52,152 bases of DNA from Novosphingobium sp. Chol11 (GTDB taxonomy: Bacteria > Pseudomonadota > Alphaproteobacteria > Sphingomonadales > Sphingomonadaceae): assembly GCF_900218065.1 (NCBI RefSeq), contig NZ_OBMU01000001.1, positions 553,497-605,648 on the forward strand. The letters are read 5' to 3'. The notes under the pieces were generated by a model. That model had not been told where the DNA came from, ran no database searches, and saw only the letters and a program-made list of their open reading frames with translations. A program made the position numbers and the translations under genes. Below are positions 8,931 to 17,825 of this stretch, one piece after another; the first letter of the stretch is position 1, and each line of letters starts with the position of its first letter.

Positions 8931-9565
8931 TGCCTTGGACTCGTGACGAGATGGCCGCGCGGGCGGCGAAGGAGCTCAAGGACGGTTTCTACGTGAACCT
9001 TGGCATCGGTATCCCGACGCTGGTGGCGAACCATATTCCGGCGGGTGTCGAAGTGACGCTTCAGTCAGAAAACGGCATGCTGGGCATCGGCCCCTTCCCC
9101 TATGAGGGCGAGGAGGATGCGGACCTGATCAACGCAGGCAAGCAGACGATCAGCGAACTACCGAACACGGTCTATTTCTCCAGCGCCGACAGCTTCGCCA
9201 TGATCCGGGGCGGGCATATCGACCTGACCGTGCTTGGCGCGATGGAGGTCGCGGAAAATGGCGACATCGCCAACTGGATGATCCCCGGCAAGATGATCAA
9301 GGGCATGGGCGGTGCCATGGATCTGGTCGCTGGCGTCAAGAAGATCATCGTCGTCATGGAACATACGTCCAAGGACGGCAGCTCGAAATTCATTCCGGCC
9401 TGCACATTGCCGCTGACGGGCAAGAATGTCGTGGACATGATCGTCACCGACCTTTGCGTCTTCCAGCGGCCTGACCACGGCAGCCCGTTCAAGCTCATCG
9501 AACTCGCACCGGGCGTGACGGCGGAGGAAGTCGCCGCTAAGACCACGGCTCATTATCTGAGCTGA
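8930..9565 (+). CDS. scoB: 3-oxoacid CoA-transferase subunit B
   Basis: 211 aa beta subunit. The catalytic Glu that forms the acyl-CoA thioester intermediate is in LQSENGMLG (about E47), after the glycine-rich [28 protein letters not shown] and [12 protein letters not shown] are also family segments. It overlaps scoA by one base and is followed after 10 nt by the HIT gene, which is therefore probably cotranscribed. Confidence 0.95.
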   Translation: MPWTRDEMAARAAKELKDGFYVNLGIGIPTLVANHIPAGVEVTLQSENGMLGIGPFPYEGEEDADLINAGKQTISELPNTVYFSSADSFAMIRGGHIDLTVLGAMEVAENGDIANWMIPGKMIKGMGGAMDLVAGVKKIIVVMEHTSKDGSSKFIPACTLPLTGKNVVDMIVTDLCVFQRPDHGSPFKLIELAPGVTAEEVAAKTTAHYLS

Positions 9566-9575
9566 GGAACCGGAC

Positions 9576-10016
9576 ATGAGCCTTGAAGGCACTTATGACG
9601 AAGGCAATGTCTTTGCACTGATCCTCCAGGGCAAGATCCCTTCGACCAAGCTGTATGAGGATGCGCATACCTATGCGTTCCTGGACATTCAGCCACAGTC
9701 GAAGGGGCACAGCCTGGTCATTTCCAAATGGTCCAAGGCGCGCAACATCCTGGAGATCGAGGATGAGGCGCTGGCGCAGGTGATGGCGACGGTGAAGAAG
9801 GTCGCAAATGCGACTGCCAAGGCGCTGAAGCCTGACGGTATCCATGTCGCGCAGTTCAACGGTGCGCCTGCCGGGCAGACCGTCTTTCATCTGCATTTCC
9901 ACATCGTGCCACGCTGGCAGGGCGGGCCGATGGGCTTTTCCGCTCATGCACAGGGCAATTTCGCTGATCCCGCTGCCCTCGAAGCGCTGGCGGAAGAGAT
10001 TCGTGCCCAGTTCTGA
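9576..10016 (+). CDS. HIT family hydrolase
   Basis: 146 aa histidine-triad nucleotide-binding protein. The triad is FHLHFHIVP (His 105, 107 and 109), and the N-terminal half has AFLDIQPQSKGHSLVI as in bacterial HinT/HIT proteins that hydrolyse nucleoside phosphoramidates. GAGGA lies upstream of ATG 9576. It sits 10 nt after scoB. The actual substrate cannot be told from sequence. Confidence 0.93.
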   Translation: MSLEGTYDEGNVFALILQGKIPSTKLYEDAHTYAFLDIQPQSKGHSLVISKWSKARNILEIEDEALAQVMATVKKVANATAKALKPDGIHVAQFNGAPAGQTVFHLHFHIVPRWQGGPMGFSAHAQGNFADPAALEALAEEIRAQF

Positions 10017-10061
10017 GTCCGGCGCATCCTTCCATGGCCGGATATATGAAGAAGTGCTGAC

Positions 10062-11360
10062 ATGGCGCTGAAACCCTTCAAGGCGCCGGGTGCCCGGCTC
10101 GCGCTGCGATCGAAGCCGGCGAGGAGCTATGTCGCGGCGGCCGATGGCAAGGCGGAGATCATCCTCGACATCTCGCGCCTGTTGTCGCGCAGCTTCCATG
10201 CAGCGCCAACGGGGATCGACCGGGTCGAATATGTCTATGCGCGCGAACTGCTGGAGCGGATTCCGGAGCGGCTGGCCTTTGCCGCCGTGCATCCGGCGGG
10301 CGGCTATTATGGCCGCCTGAACGGCGCGGCGGTGCGGCAGTTTCTGGCGTTCACCGCGGCGCGCTGGCGCAACAGTAGCGTCAAGGATGAGGCTGCGGGA
10401 CGGGCGGCGGTGATCCGGCACCTGATCGCGCTGCGGCCACGCCCGGTGCCGCGCGCCCGCAGCCCTCGCGTCTATCTGCAAGTTTCGCCCCATCATCTGG
10501 ACGATCCGGATCAGGTGGGCGCGATCCTGCGTGCGGAAGGCGCGCGCTTCGTAACGCTGGTGCATGATGTCATCCCGCTAACCCATCCAGAGTTCGCACG
10601 GCCGCAGGGGGCGGCAGAGCATCGGCGGCGGATACGCACGATCGACCGCTATGCCGATGGGATCATCGGCAACAGCCAGGCGACGATCGATGCGCTTGGC
10701 CCCTTCATGACGCGGAGCATGGAAGGGCGCAGCCTGTGCGTTGCGCATTTCGGCGCTGACCCGCCGGACATATTCGGGGGCGAAAGCCACAATGTGCCGT
10801 CGCGGTCCTATTTCGTGTATATCTCCACGATCGAGCCGCGAAAGAACCACCTGCTGCTGCTCAATCTATGGCGACGGTTGGTGGAGCGGCTGGGCGATCG
10901 GGCTCCGGTTCTGGTGCTGATCGGCCGCCGTGGCTGGGAAAATGAGAATGTCGTCGACATGCTGGAGCGTGCCGAGATCTTGCGCGGCCATGTCATTGAA
11001 GCGGGCAGCGTGCCGGACACGGAAATGCACGCGCTGGTCGCAGGCGCAAGGGCGATGCTGATGCCTTCGTTCGAGGAGGGGTTCGGCATTCCCGTAATAG
11101 AGGCGCTGTCGGTGGGCGTGCCGGTGATTTGCAGCGACATCGTCGCGCATCGGGAAGTGGGTGGCGAGGCGCCAGATTATCTCGATCCGCTGGACGGGCT
11201 CGGCTGGATGCGCCTGATCGAGGCCTATGCCATGCCGGATTCACCCGAACGCGAGGCGCAGATGGCGCGCATCAAGGCATGGCGCGCGCCGCAATGGCGG
11301 GACTATTTCGACATCATCATGCAATTGCTGGACGATGTGACGGCTACCGCGCCCGCTTGA
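10062..11360 (+). CDS. glycosyltransferase family 4-like protein
   Basis: 432 aa retaining GT-B glycosyltransferase. The C-terminal half shows the GT4 pattern YISTIEPRKNHLLLL (donor domain start), GRRGWENENV, and the EX7E-like FEEGFGIPVIEALSVGVPVI. The N-terminal half has FHAAPTGIDRVEYVYAREL, as in transferases working on surface polysaccharide. There is no signal peptide, so it acts at the cytoplasmic side. It precedes kpsC-like and kpsS-like genes, so a role in capsule or exopolysaccharide assembly is likely. Sugar donor and acceptor are unknown. Confidence 0.88.
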   Translation: MALKPFKAPGARLALRSKPARSYVAAADGKAEIILDISRLLSRSFHAAPTGIDRVEYVYARELLERIPERLAFAAVHPAGGYYGRLNGAAVRQFLAFTAARWRNSSVKDEAAGRAAVIRHLIALRPRPVPRARSPRVYLQVSPHHLDDPDQVGAILRAEGARFVTLVHDVIPLTHPEFARPQGAAEHRRRIRTIDRYADGIIGNSQATIDALGPFMTRSMEGRSLCVAHFGADPPDIFGGESHNVPSRSYFVYISTIEPRKNHLLLLNLWRRLVERLGDRAPVLVLIGRRGWENENVVDMLERAEILRGHVIEAGSVPDTEMHALVAGARAMLMPSFEEGFGIPVIEALSVGVPVICSDIVAHREVGGEAPDYLDPLDGLGWMRLIEAYAMPDSPEREAQMARIKAWRAPQWRDYFDIIMQLLDDVTATAPA

Positions 11361-11414
11361 CGTGCCCGCCGGGGCTGCGCATGAAACTCTTGTGAACAAT
11401 CGCTTTTCTGCCGG

Positions 11415-13028
11415 GTGCGGACTGGATTTGATGAAGTGACGCCGCTGCCCTTCCTGCGATCGCCGCCCTTTCCCGGAATCGCCCCGCGCGTGGCGGCGGT
11501 GAGCATCCTGCGCGAGCGGGCGGGCGAGCCCGATGAAGTGCCGGATAGCGTCATCGAACAGATCGCGGCCGCGCGGGTGGGCGGGGCCTATTGGGGCAGG
11601 CAGCGCGACGGGGTGAAGCTGGTGGCGCGGGCGGGGTGCTGCTTCTCCCGCGACGGACTTGATCGATCTGAGGCCGTTATTCTGCCGCTGCGGCAGCCCG
11701 CCAAGGCATATGATCCTTGGGCGCTGGTGGCGCAGGCCCGCTCTGTCCATGCAAAAGCTGACGATGAGCTGGCGATCATTGCGGGGATGCTGGGGGTCGC
11801 CGTGCATGGGTCCGATGGTGAAATCATCGCGCCGGAGCGGCTTCGGCTGGAGGCGAAGCGGGCCGTGGCAGCAGCGAGCTATCGGGATTGTTTCAGCGGG
11901 AAGGCGGTTGGCGTCGATCAAGCCATCGCGCAGCTGGCCGAGTGGGGACGCCACTTGCAGGGCAATCGGCATATCGCCGCTGCCAGCGGCATGGCCTTCT
12001 GGAAGCGGGAAGCGATGCGGCGGTTCCTGTGGGATGGGGTGCGGTCTCCGCCATTCCTGTCTCCGCGTGCCGGAGTGGTGCGCGCACGGCGGGAAGGGGG
12101 AGCGCTGGCGATATGGCCATCGCGAGTGCCGTCTTCCTTGCAGGCGGACGCGCCGGATATTGCCGTCGCGCGGGTGGAGGATGGCTTCTTGCGGTCGAAG
12201 GGGCTGGGGGCCGCGCTGACGCCGCCGGGCTCTGTCGTCATCGATCGGTCCGGCATCTATTATGATGCGGGCAGGCCGAGCGATCTGGAAACGCTGCTGG
12301 CGACTCATGCTTTTTCGCCAATGCTTGTCGAGCGGGCGCGGCGGCTGCGCGAAACGATCCGGGCGACGGGCGTCACCAAATATGGGCAGGATGCGGGGCG
12401 GATGCCGAGCCTTCCTGGCGCCAAGCGCACGGTACTGGTCGTCGGGCAGGTGGAGGATGACCTTTCGGTGCAGCTTGGCGGCGCTGGGGTCGAAGGCAAT
12501 CTGGGACTGTTGAAGCGGGCTCGCCGGGCCGAACCCGATGCCCATATCATCTACCGACCCCACCCCGATGTGCAGGCCGGATTGCGGCGCGGGCATTTGA
12601 GCGATGCCGTGGTGCATGACCATGCCGACGCGCTGGACAGCGGCGCGCCGCTGATGGCGTTGGTGCAGGCGGTGGACGACGTGCATGTCCTGTCGTCGCT
12701 GACTGGGTTCGAGGCGTTGCTGCGCGACCGGCCCGTCACGGTGCACGGCATGCCATTCTATGCCGGGTGGGGCCTGACGCGCGACTTGGCGGAACCCAAT
12801 CCACGGCGGGGGCGCAAGCTGACCATCGACCAGCTTGTCGCGGCCGCCCTCATTCTCTATCCTCGTTACCTGGACCCGGTAACATGTCTGCCCTGCGGCC
12901 CCGAAATCATGGTGGAGCGTTTGGGCAGTGGATCGACGTCATCAATCTCATGGCTGATCCGAATGCGGACGCTACAGGGGAAAATTAGAAGATTTATGAC
13001 TGTGTCTGCCGAGCGTCTCCATGGCTGA
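11415..13028 (+). CDS. KpsC-like capsule polysaccharide Kdo transferase, single-module form
   Basis: 537 aa relative of KpsC, which builds the poly-Kdo linker that joins capsule to lipid. One recognisable module occupies about residues 195-500: GMAFWKREAMRRFL, RVEDGFLRSKGLGAAL, GIYYDAGRPSDLETLL, QVEDDLSVQLGG, IIYRPHPDV, SLTGFEALLRDRPV and PFYAGWGLT. Typical KpsC has two such modules and about 670 aa. The first 190 residues look different and may be the tail of a lost module (inference). The GTG start at 11415 has no clear ribosome site; GTG 11436 is an alternative. The last 8 nt overlap the kpsS-like gene. Confidence 0.85.
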   Translation: MRTGFDEVTPLPFLRSPPFPGIAPRVAAVSILRERAGEPDEVPDSVIEQIAAARVGGAYWGRQRDGVKLVARAGCCFSRDGLDRSEAVILPLRQPAKAYDPWALVAQARSVHAKADDELAIIAGMLGVAVHGSDGEIIAPERLRLEAKRAVAAASYRDCFSGKAVGVDQAIAQLAEWGRHLQGNRHIAAASGMAFWKREAMRRFLWDGVRSPPFLSPRAGVVRARREGGALAIWPSRVPSSLQADAPDIAVARVEDGFLRSKGLGAALTPPGSVVIDRSGIYYDAGRPSDLETLLATHAFSPMLVERARRLRETIRATGVTKYGQDAGRMPSLPGAKRTVLVVGQVEDDLSVQLGGAGVEGNLGLLKRARRAEPDAHIIYRPHPDVQAGLRRGHLSDAVVHDHADALDSGAPLMALVQAVDDVHVLSSLTGFEALLRDRPVTVHGMPFYAGWGLTRDLAEPNPRRGRKLTIDQLVAAALILYPRYLDPVTCLPCGPEIMVERLGSGSTSSISWLIRMRTLQGKIRRFMTVSAERLHG

Positions 13029-14289
13029 CGGCCAAGCCAAGACCTTCCTTTTCCTCCAGGGACCGCACGGACCCTTTTTCGCGATGCTGGCCGATGCCTT
13101 GCGCGCGCGTGGGCATGGGGCGCTGCGGATCAACATCAATGGCGGGGACAAGGTCGACTGGCCGGGGGAGGCGACCGATTATCGCGGCACTTTTCGCAAC
13201 TGGCCGCTTTTCTTCGACGATTTCATCGTCCAGCATGGCGTCACCGACCTGATCCTTTACGGTGACTGCCGCCCCTATCATGCGTCGGCGCACAAGATGG
13301 CGCGGCTGCGCGGCTTGCGTGTCCATGTGCTGGAGGAAGGCTATATCCGGCCCGACTTCATGACGTTGCAGGAAGATGGGGTGAACGGCAATTCGACCCT
13401 GCCGCTCGACCCGCAATGGTTCCTGGATCAGGCATTGGGCCTGCCGCCGGAGGGTGGGCGGGAGCCGCAAATCCCCTCGACCTTCCGCAGGCGCGCCGTC
13501 AACACGACACGCAACGGGCTGGCGTCTGCGATGATGTGGCCGGTCTTTCCCTTCTACCGCACGCATCGGCCGCAAAGCTTCCTGCTGGAGGCGGCGGGGT
13601 GGTTCAAGAAGCTGATGCTGCGCAAGCGGGACGTGCGCCTGTCGCATGCGCAGTGGGATAAGATTCGGGACAAGCCCTATTTCGCCCTGCCGTTGCAGCT
13701 CGATTCCGATTACCAGATCCGGGTGCATTCGCCGTTCGGCAATATGCGCGCGGCCTTGCGGTTCGTGATCAAGAGCTTCGCCCGCTACGCGCCCGATGGC
13801 ACTTACCTGCTGGTGAAGCGCCATCCGCTTGATTCGGGGCTGGTCGCCTGGGAGCGGCTGACGCGAAGGCTGGCGGCCCGATATGGGGTGGAAGACCGGG
13901 TCTATTATCTGGCCGACCTCGACATCGCGCAGGTGGTGGGGCGGTCATTGGGCGTCGTGACGGTCAACAGCACGGTCGGCACGCTGGCGCTGAACAAGGG
14001 CAAGCCGGTGCTGGTGCTGGGACATGCGGTCTACAAGGTGCCGGGTGTCGTCTACAAGGGACCGCTGGACGAATTCTGGCTCGATCCAGGAGCGCCGGAC
14101 CAGACGCTGTATGCGGCATTCCGGCGCGTGCTGATCGACCGATGCCTGATTCGGGGCGGCCTGCTGAGCGATCAGGGGCTCGACATGCTGGTGAACAATG
14201 CGGTGGAGCGTCTGTGCGGCCGGTCGGTGACGGCGGAGCGCAAGGCGGATGCGCCAGTGCGGCAGATCAACCTGGCGCGGGTCAGCTGA
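13021..14289 (+). CDS. KpsS-like capsular polysaccharide Kdo transferase
   Basis: 422 aa cytoplasmic protein of the KpsS family, which adds the first beta-Kdo to phosphatidylglycerol for capsule anchoring. Family segments include FLQGPHGPFFAMLADALR, INGGDKVDWPG, DLILYGDCRPYH, HVLEEGYIRPDFMTL, LVKRHPLD and VTVNSTVGTLAL. It overlaps the kpsC-like gene by 8 nt, so both are coexpressed. No ABC exporter genes (kpsM/T/D/E) are in the window. Its 3' end overlaps the convergent kinase-like gene by 8 nt. Confidence 0.9.
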   Translation: MADGQAKTFLFLQGPHGPFFAMLADALRARGHGALRININGGDKVDWPGEATDYRGTFRNWPLFFDDFIVQHGVTDLILYGDCRPYHASAHKMARLRGLRVHVLEEGYIRPDFMTLQEDGVNGNSTLPLDPQWFLDQALGLPPEGGREPQIPSTFRRRAVNTTRNGLASAMMWPVFPFYRTHRPQSFLLEAAGWFKKLMLRKRDVRLSHAQWDKIRDKPYFALPLQLDSDYQIRVHSPFGNMRAALRFVIKSFARYAPDGTYLLVKRHPLDSGLVAWERLTRRLAARYGVEDRVYYLADLDIAQVVGRSLGVVTVNSTVGTLALNKGKPVLVLGHAVYKVPGVVYKGPLDEFWLDPGAPDQTLYAAFRRVLIDRCLIRGGLLSDQGLDMLVNNAVERLCGRSVTAERKADAPVRQINLARVS

Positions 14290-15109
14290 GGATCGGGAGC
14301 CCCGCATCGCGTAGGGCCTTGTTCAGGTAGCGCGTGAAGGCTTTATCCCGGACAGGCGGGCGCGCGCGGAGCCATGCCAGCGCGACGACAGGGCGCCACT
14401 GGTTCAACTGATCAGGCGTGAGGCAGCTTTGCTTGCGATAGGCGTGACCAAGCTGACCGGCCGCCCAATCGCGCCAGATGTTGGTGATGGGATCGGCGGG
14501 ACCTTCGCCAAAGCGCATCAGCATCTCGCTTCGGACGGCGTCGGCGGCGGGCGCGCCGATCGCGGCTTTCGCCCAGTCGAGGATCACCAGTCCGCTATCG
14601 CTGACCAGGATGTTGTCGATGTGGAAGTCGCCGTGGAGGATTTGGCTGCCCTCCGGCAGGCGCGCGAGATAATCCCTCGCGGCGCTCTTGAGCCTTTCGG
14701 GGGCCGGGCCATAGTCGATGTCGGTTTGCAGCACGGACTTCACGGTGCGCAGCCCGGAGGCGGAGGGGGTATGAACGCTGTGCAGAAGCCCCGCCATTTC
14801 GCGCAGCAGCGACGCGGCTGACAGCGGCTGCTTGCGGATGGCGAGGGCGATCGAGATGCCGCTGATTTCAGGATAGATGAGGGCGCGCTCACCCTCCACA
14901 TCGACGCGCGCGCGCGGCGCGGCCGTGGGGAGGCCGAGGGAGGAGGCGAGTGTTGCCGCCGTTATTTCGCGGTCGATCATTTCGTCCGACACGGCTGGAT
15001 GGAAGATCTTGACCACCTCTCCGTTTCCGATGCGGAAAACCTCCGAGCTTTTGCCCCGGCCAAGCAGCAGCCAGTCGCCTTCCCTTTTCAACCTCATGCG
15101 CGGCGTCAT
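14282..15109 (-). CDS. aminoglycoside phosphotransferase (APH) family kinase-like protein
   Basis: 275 aa protein kinase-like fold enzyme. It has an N-terminal nucleotide loop (GRGKSSEVFRIGNGEVVKIF), the Brenner motif LHGDFHIDNILV with catalytic Asp and Asn, and the metal-binding Asp in VILDWAKA. The family covers small-molecule kinases (sugars, choline, antibiotics), and the substrate is unknown here. The start is uncertain: ATG 15127, 15109 and 15097 are all possible, and AAGGAA lies at 15110-15115, so the 15097 start has a plausible spacing. A much longer frame would run into the opposite gene and is rejected. Confidence 0.8.
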   Translation of the reverse strand: MTPRMRLKREGDWLLLGRGKSSEVFRIGNGEVVKIFHPAVSDEMIDREITAATLASSLGLPTAAPRARVDVEGERALIYPEISGISIALAIRKQPLSAASLLREMAGLLHSVHTPSASGLRTVKSVLQTDIDYGPAPERLKSAARDYLARLPEGSQILHGDFHIDNILVSDSGLVILDWAKAAIGAPAADAVRSEMLMRFGEGPADPITNIWRDWAAGQLGHAYRKQSCLTPDQLNQWRPVVALAWLRARPPVRDKAFTRYLNKALRDAGLPILS

Positions 15110-15185
15110 TTCCTTGGCTCTATGCATTTGCCGATCGCTCAATTGATGGTAGCTGCGCCGGCATGAATTCCAGGAGCCTGTCCCT

Positions 15186-15932
15186 ATGAAAGAATTGATC
15201 GCTTTCGATCTCGACGGAACGCTGGCGGAAAGCAAGCAGCCTTTGGGCGAGGAGATGGGGGAGGCGCTGGCCGACCTGTTGACGGTGGCGCATGTCGCCG
15301 TGATTTCCGGAGGCGACTGGCCGCAGTTCGACAAGCAGGTGGCGAGCCGCTTGCCCACCCGCGCCGACCTGTCGCGCCTGTGGCTGATGCCGACCACCGG
15401 GACGAAGCTCTACACGCACCAAGAGGGAGCCTGGACGCCGGTTTATGCCGAGCTGTTCGACGACGCGCAGAAGCAGAAGATCTTCGCGGCTTTCGATCAG
15501 GCGCTGGAGGCGACGGGTTTCGTGCCGGAAGAAACCTGGGGCGAGCGGATCGAGGATCGAGGTAGCCAGATCACCTTTTCCGCGCTGGGCCAGCAGGCAC
15601 CGATCCATGCCAAGGAAGGGTGGGACCCGGACTTCGCCAAGCGCCGCATCATCCAGGCCGACCTGCGGGAGCGGTTGCCGGGCCTGTCTATCAACATGGG
15701 CGGCGCGACATCGATCGACATCACGCGCGAAGGCGTGGACAAGGCCTATGGCCTCAAGAAGCTACGCGACGCGAGCGGCATCGCGCTGGATGCGATGATG
15801 TTCATCGGCGACGCGATCTTCCCCGGCGGCAACGACTATCCGGCCAAGGAACTGGGGCTGGACACGGTGCGCGTGCGCGATCCGGAAGAAACGCTGTCCG
15901 TCATCGCCGCGATCGTTGCCTGCCAGAAATGA
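15186..15932 (+). CDS. HAD-IIB family phosphatase, phosphomannomutase-like
   Basis: 248 aa HAD-superfamily enzyme. Motif I is IAFDLDGTLAESK with the nucleophile Asp, motif II is VISGGDW, and the C-terminal motif IV is FIGDAIFPGGNDYPA. The cap contains SINMGGATSIDITREGVDK, resembling eukaryotic-type phosphomannomutases and HAD-IIB sugar phosphatases. AGGAG precedes ATG 15186. The neighbourhood of sugar transferases fits a role in sugar-phosphate supply, but the reaction (mutase or phosphatase) is unresolved. Confidence 0.85.
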   Translation: MKELIAFDLDGTLAESKQPLGEEMGEALADLLTVAHVAVISGGDWPQFDKQVASRLPTRADLSRLWLMPTTGTKLYTHQEGAWTPVYAELFDDAQKQKIFAAFDQALEATGFVPEETWGERIEDRGSQITFSALGQQAPIHAKEGWDPDFAKRRIIQADLRERLPGLSINMGGATSIDITREGVDKAYGLKKLRDASGIALDAMMFIGDAIFPGGNDYPAKELGLDTVRVRDPEETLSVIAAIVACQK

Positions 15933-15955
15933 CGCAAGCTGGCTGAATTCGCGCG

Positions 15956-17581
15956 ATGACGGTGGTTCGAACGCTTTGCGGCCAATGTTCGGTCGGCTGC
16001 GGCGTGCGCGCCATGACGGGGGAAGGGCGCGACCTGTCCTTCGGAGGCGATCCCGTACACCCGGCCAACAGCGGCCTGCTGTGCGCGGGGAGCGGTGCGA
16101 TCGATGCCATGGTGCCCCTGGACGGGCGGCTGCTTCACCCCCTGCTGAACGGGCAGCGGCTAAGCTGGGACCGGATGATCGGCCAAGCCGCGCGGCGATT
16201 GAAGGATGTCCTGCATCGTCATGGGCCGGGCTGCGTCGCCATGCACGTCGCGGGCGGGCTGCTCACCGAGGATTATTATGTCGCCAACAAGCTGATGAAG
16301 GGTTTCCTCGGCTCCGCGCATATCGATTGCCCTTCCGGGGGCGGGGCTGCCGCGGAAATCTATCGCCGGGCGCTGGGCGAGGATGCGGTGCCGGGAACAT
16401 ATGAGGATATCGACCGGGCGGAATTGATCCTGGTTTCGGGCGAAGCGGCGTTGCGCAACCATCCCATATTGGCCGATCGGGTCCAGGCTGCGCGGGAAGA
16501 AGATGGCGCGCGATTGATTCTGCTAAGTGATGGAGCGGATGAGCAGGTGATTCCGGCTGACATTAGGCTGGACATCACGCCGGCAAGCGCAGCCGTCCTG
16601 CTCAATGGACTGCTGCTGCATTGTCATGAGCGCAAGCTGGTCAACAAGGCCTATCTCGACCGGCATGTGGTGGTGCCCACCGATTTCTGGGCCCGCCTGC
16701 GGCACGGGCATGATTTCTGGTCGGTCGCCCGGCGCTGCGGGATGCAAGCGGGTGAGGTTCGCGCCTTCTATGATCTGGTCGCGGCCGGACGGCGTGTGGT
16801 GACGTTGCTTGATGATGGTGACGCAGGCCTGATGCAGGCCGTGCTCAACCTTCACCTGTCGATGGAGTGGATAGGGCGCCCCGGCGCGACCGCGTTCGTA
16901 CTGGCGCGGGACAGCAACGCGATGGGCGCGCGAGAGGTCGGATGCGGCAACAGGCAACTGGCGGCGCATCGCGACTTCTCCGACGACGCGCTGAGTTCGA
17001 CGGCGCGCTTCTGGAGCGCGCCGCACATGGCGGAGGAGCCGGGATTGTCCGGCGATGACGTGCCGGACGCGATAGAGCGAGGGACGATCAAGGCGCTGTT
17101 GGTCGTCGGGGGCCTTGCTCCGGAACATCGACTGTCGCCTCTGCTCGCCAAAGTGCCGCTGGTCATCATGACGACGCCATGGGCACCGGAAGCTGGCGCG
17201 AGAAACCTTTTGGCGCTGCCGTCCCCCGTCTGGATCGAAAAGGATGGCACGGCGACCGGGGCCGATCGGCTGATCAGTCGCCAGCGCCGCCTCTTTCCGC
17301 TGCCGGGCGAAGCGAAGCCGGACTGGTGGAGCCTTACCCAAATCGCGCGTGCGATGGGGTGGGGGGATGCTTTCCATTATGAGCGGCCTGCTGAAATCTA
17401 TCGCGAGCATGTGCGGCTGACCGGCTACCGCAATGGTGGCGACAGACTGCTCGATCTGCGACGGCACGCGCCGATATCCAACCCCGCTTATGATGAGCTG
17501 ACACCATGGCGGTGGGGCGAGATCCCCTTTGACGAGGGGCGGTTTCCGACGCCCGATGGCAGGGCGAGGTTGTTGCTTTGA
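15956..17581 (+). pseudogene. 3'-truncated assimilatory nitrate reductase-like molybdopterin oxidoreductase
   Basis: 541 aa of a NasA-type molybdoenzyme. The N-terminal 4Fe-4S site is present (CGQCSVGCGV and a fourth Cys in GLLCAGS), a candidate Mo-ligand Cys lies in HIDCPSGGG, and NAMGAREVGCGNRQLAAH and WIEKDGTATGADRLISRQR match the NasA core. The frame stops at FPTPDGRARLLL, exactly where the molybdopterin-dinucleotide-binding C-terminal domain should begin. About 250-350 residues are missing compared with NasA. Repeat-rich noncoding DNA follows at once, and no nitrate transporter, nitrite reductase or reductase partner is nearby. Most likely a remnant; a short functional variant cannot be excluded. 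Confidence 0.75.
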
Positions 17582-17599
17582 AGTTGAGTGCGATAACCT

Positions 17600-17690
17600 G
17601 AAACACTTGATCCGCTCGGGGCTGAGCTTGTCGAAGCCTTCTTTTTTAAACGAAGTAGAGCCCTTCGACAGGCTCAGAGCAAACGGGGTG
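17600..17690. repeat. palindromic repeat family 3
   Basis: CTGAGCTTGTCGAAG (17622-17636) and CTTCGACAGGCTCAG (17663-17677) are inverted repeats matching at 14 of 15 positions, separated by an AT-rich loop with a run of T. This arm type is widespread in sphingomonad genomes as far as I recall. It lies 19 nt beyond the stop of the truncated nitrate reductase gene. Confidence 0.75.
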
Positions 17691-17727
17691 CAGGAGTGAT
17701 GCCCGCCCATCTTCTGGCGGAGATGTG

Positions 17728-17815
17728 GCTTGCTCCTGCGCGAGTTCAAATGAGACAGGGGCCTGTCAAGCTCGACGAAATTTAGCGGATGGGCTCCTGC
17801 TTTCGCAGGAGTGCG
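17728..17815. repeat. palindromic repeat family 4
   Basis: GCTCCTGCTTTCGCAGGAG (17792-17810) forms a compact hairpin. A related GCTCCTGCGCGAG arm begins at 17732, and an internal GACAGGGGCCTGTC inverted repeat lies between them. The unit fills the gap between the truncated nitrate reductase gene and the glycosyltransferase on the minus strand. Confidence 0.6.
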
Positions 17816-17825
17816 CAATTAGAGA

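Noticed and set aside
11241..12746. 501-codon minus-strand frame opposite the kpsC-like gene
   Set aside because: His/Arg/Pro-rich composition typical of antisense frames at high GC; the plus strand has clear family motifs.
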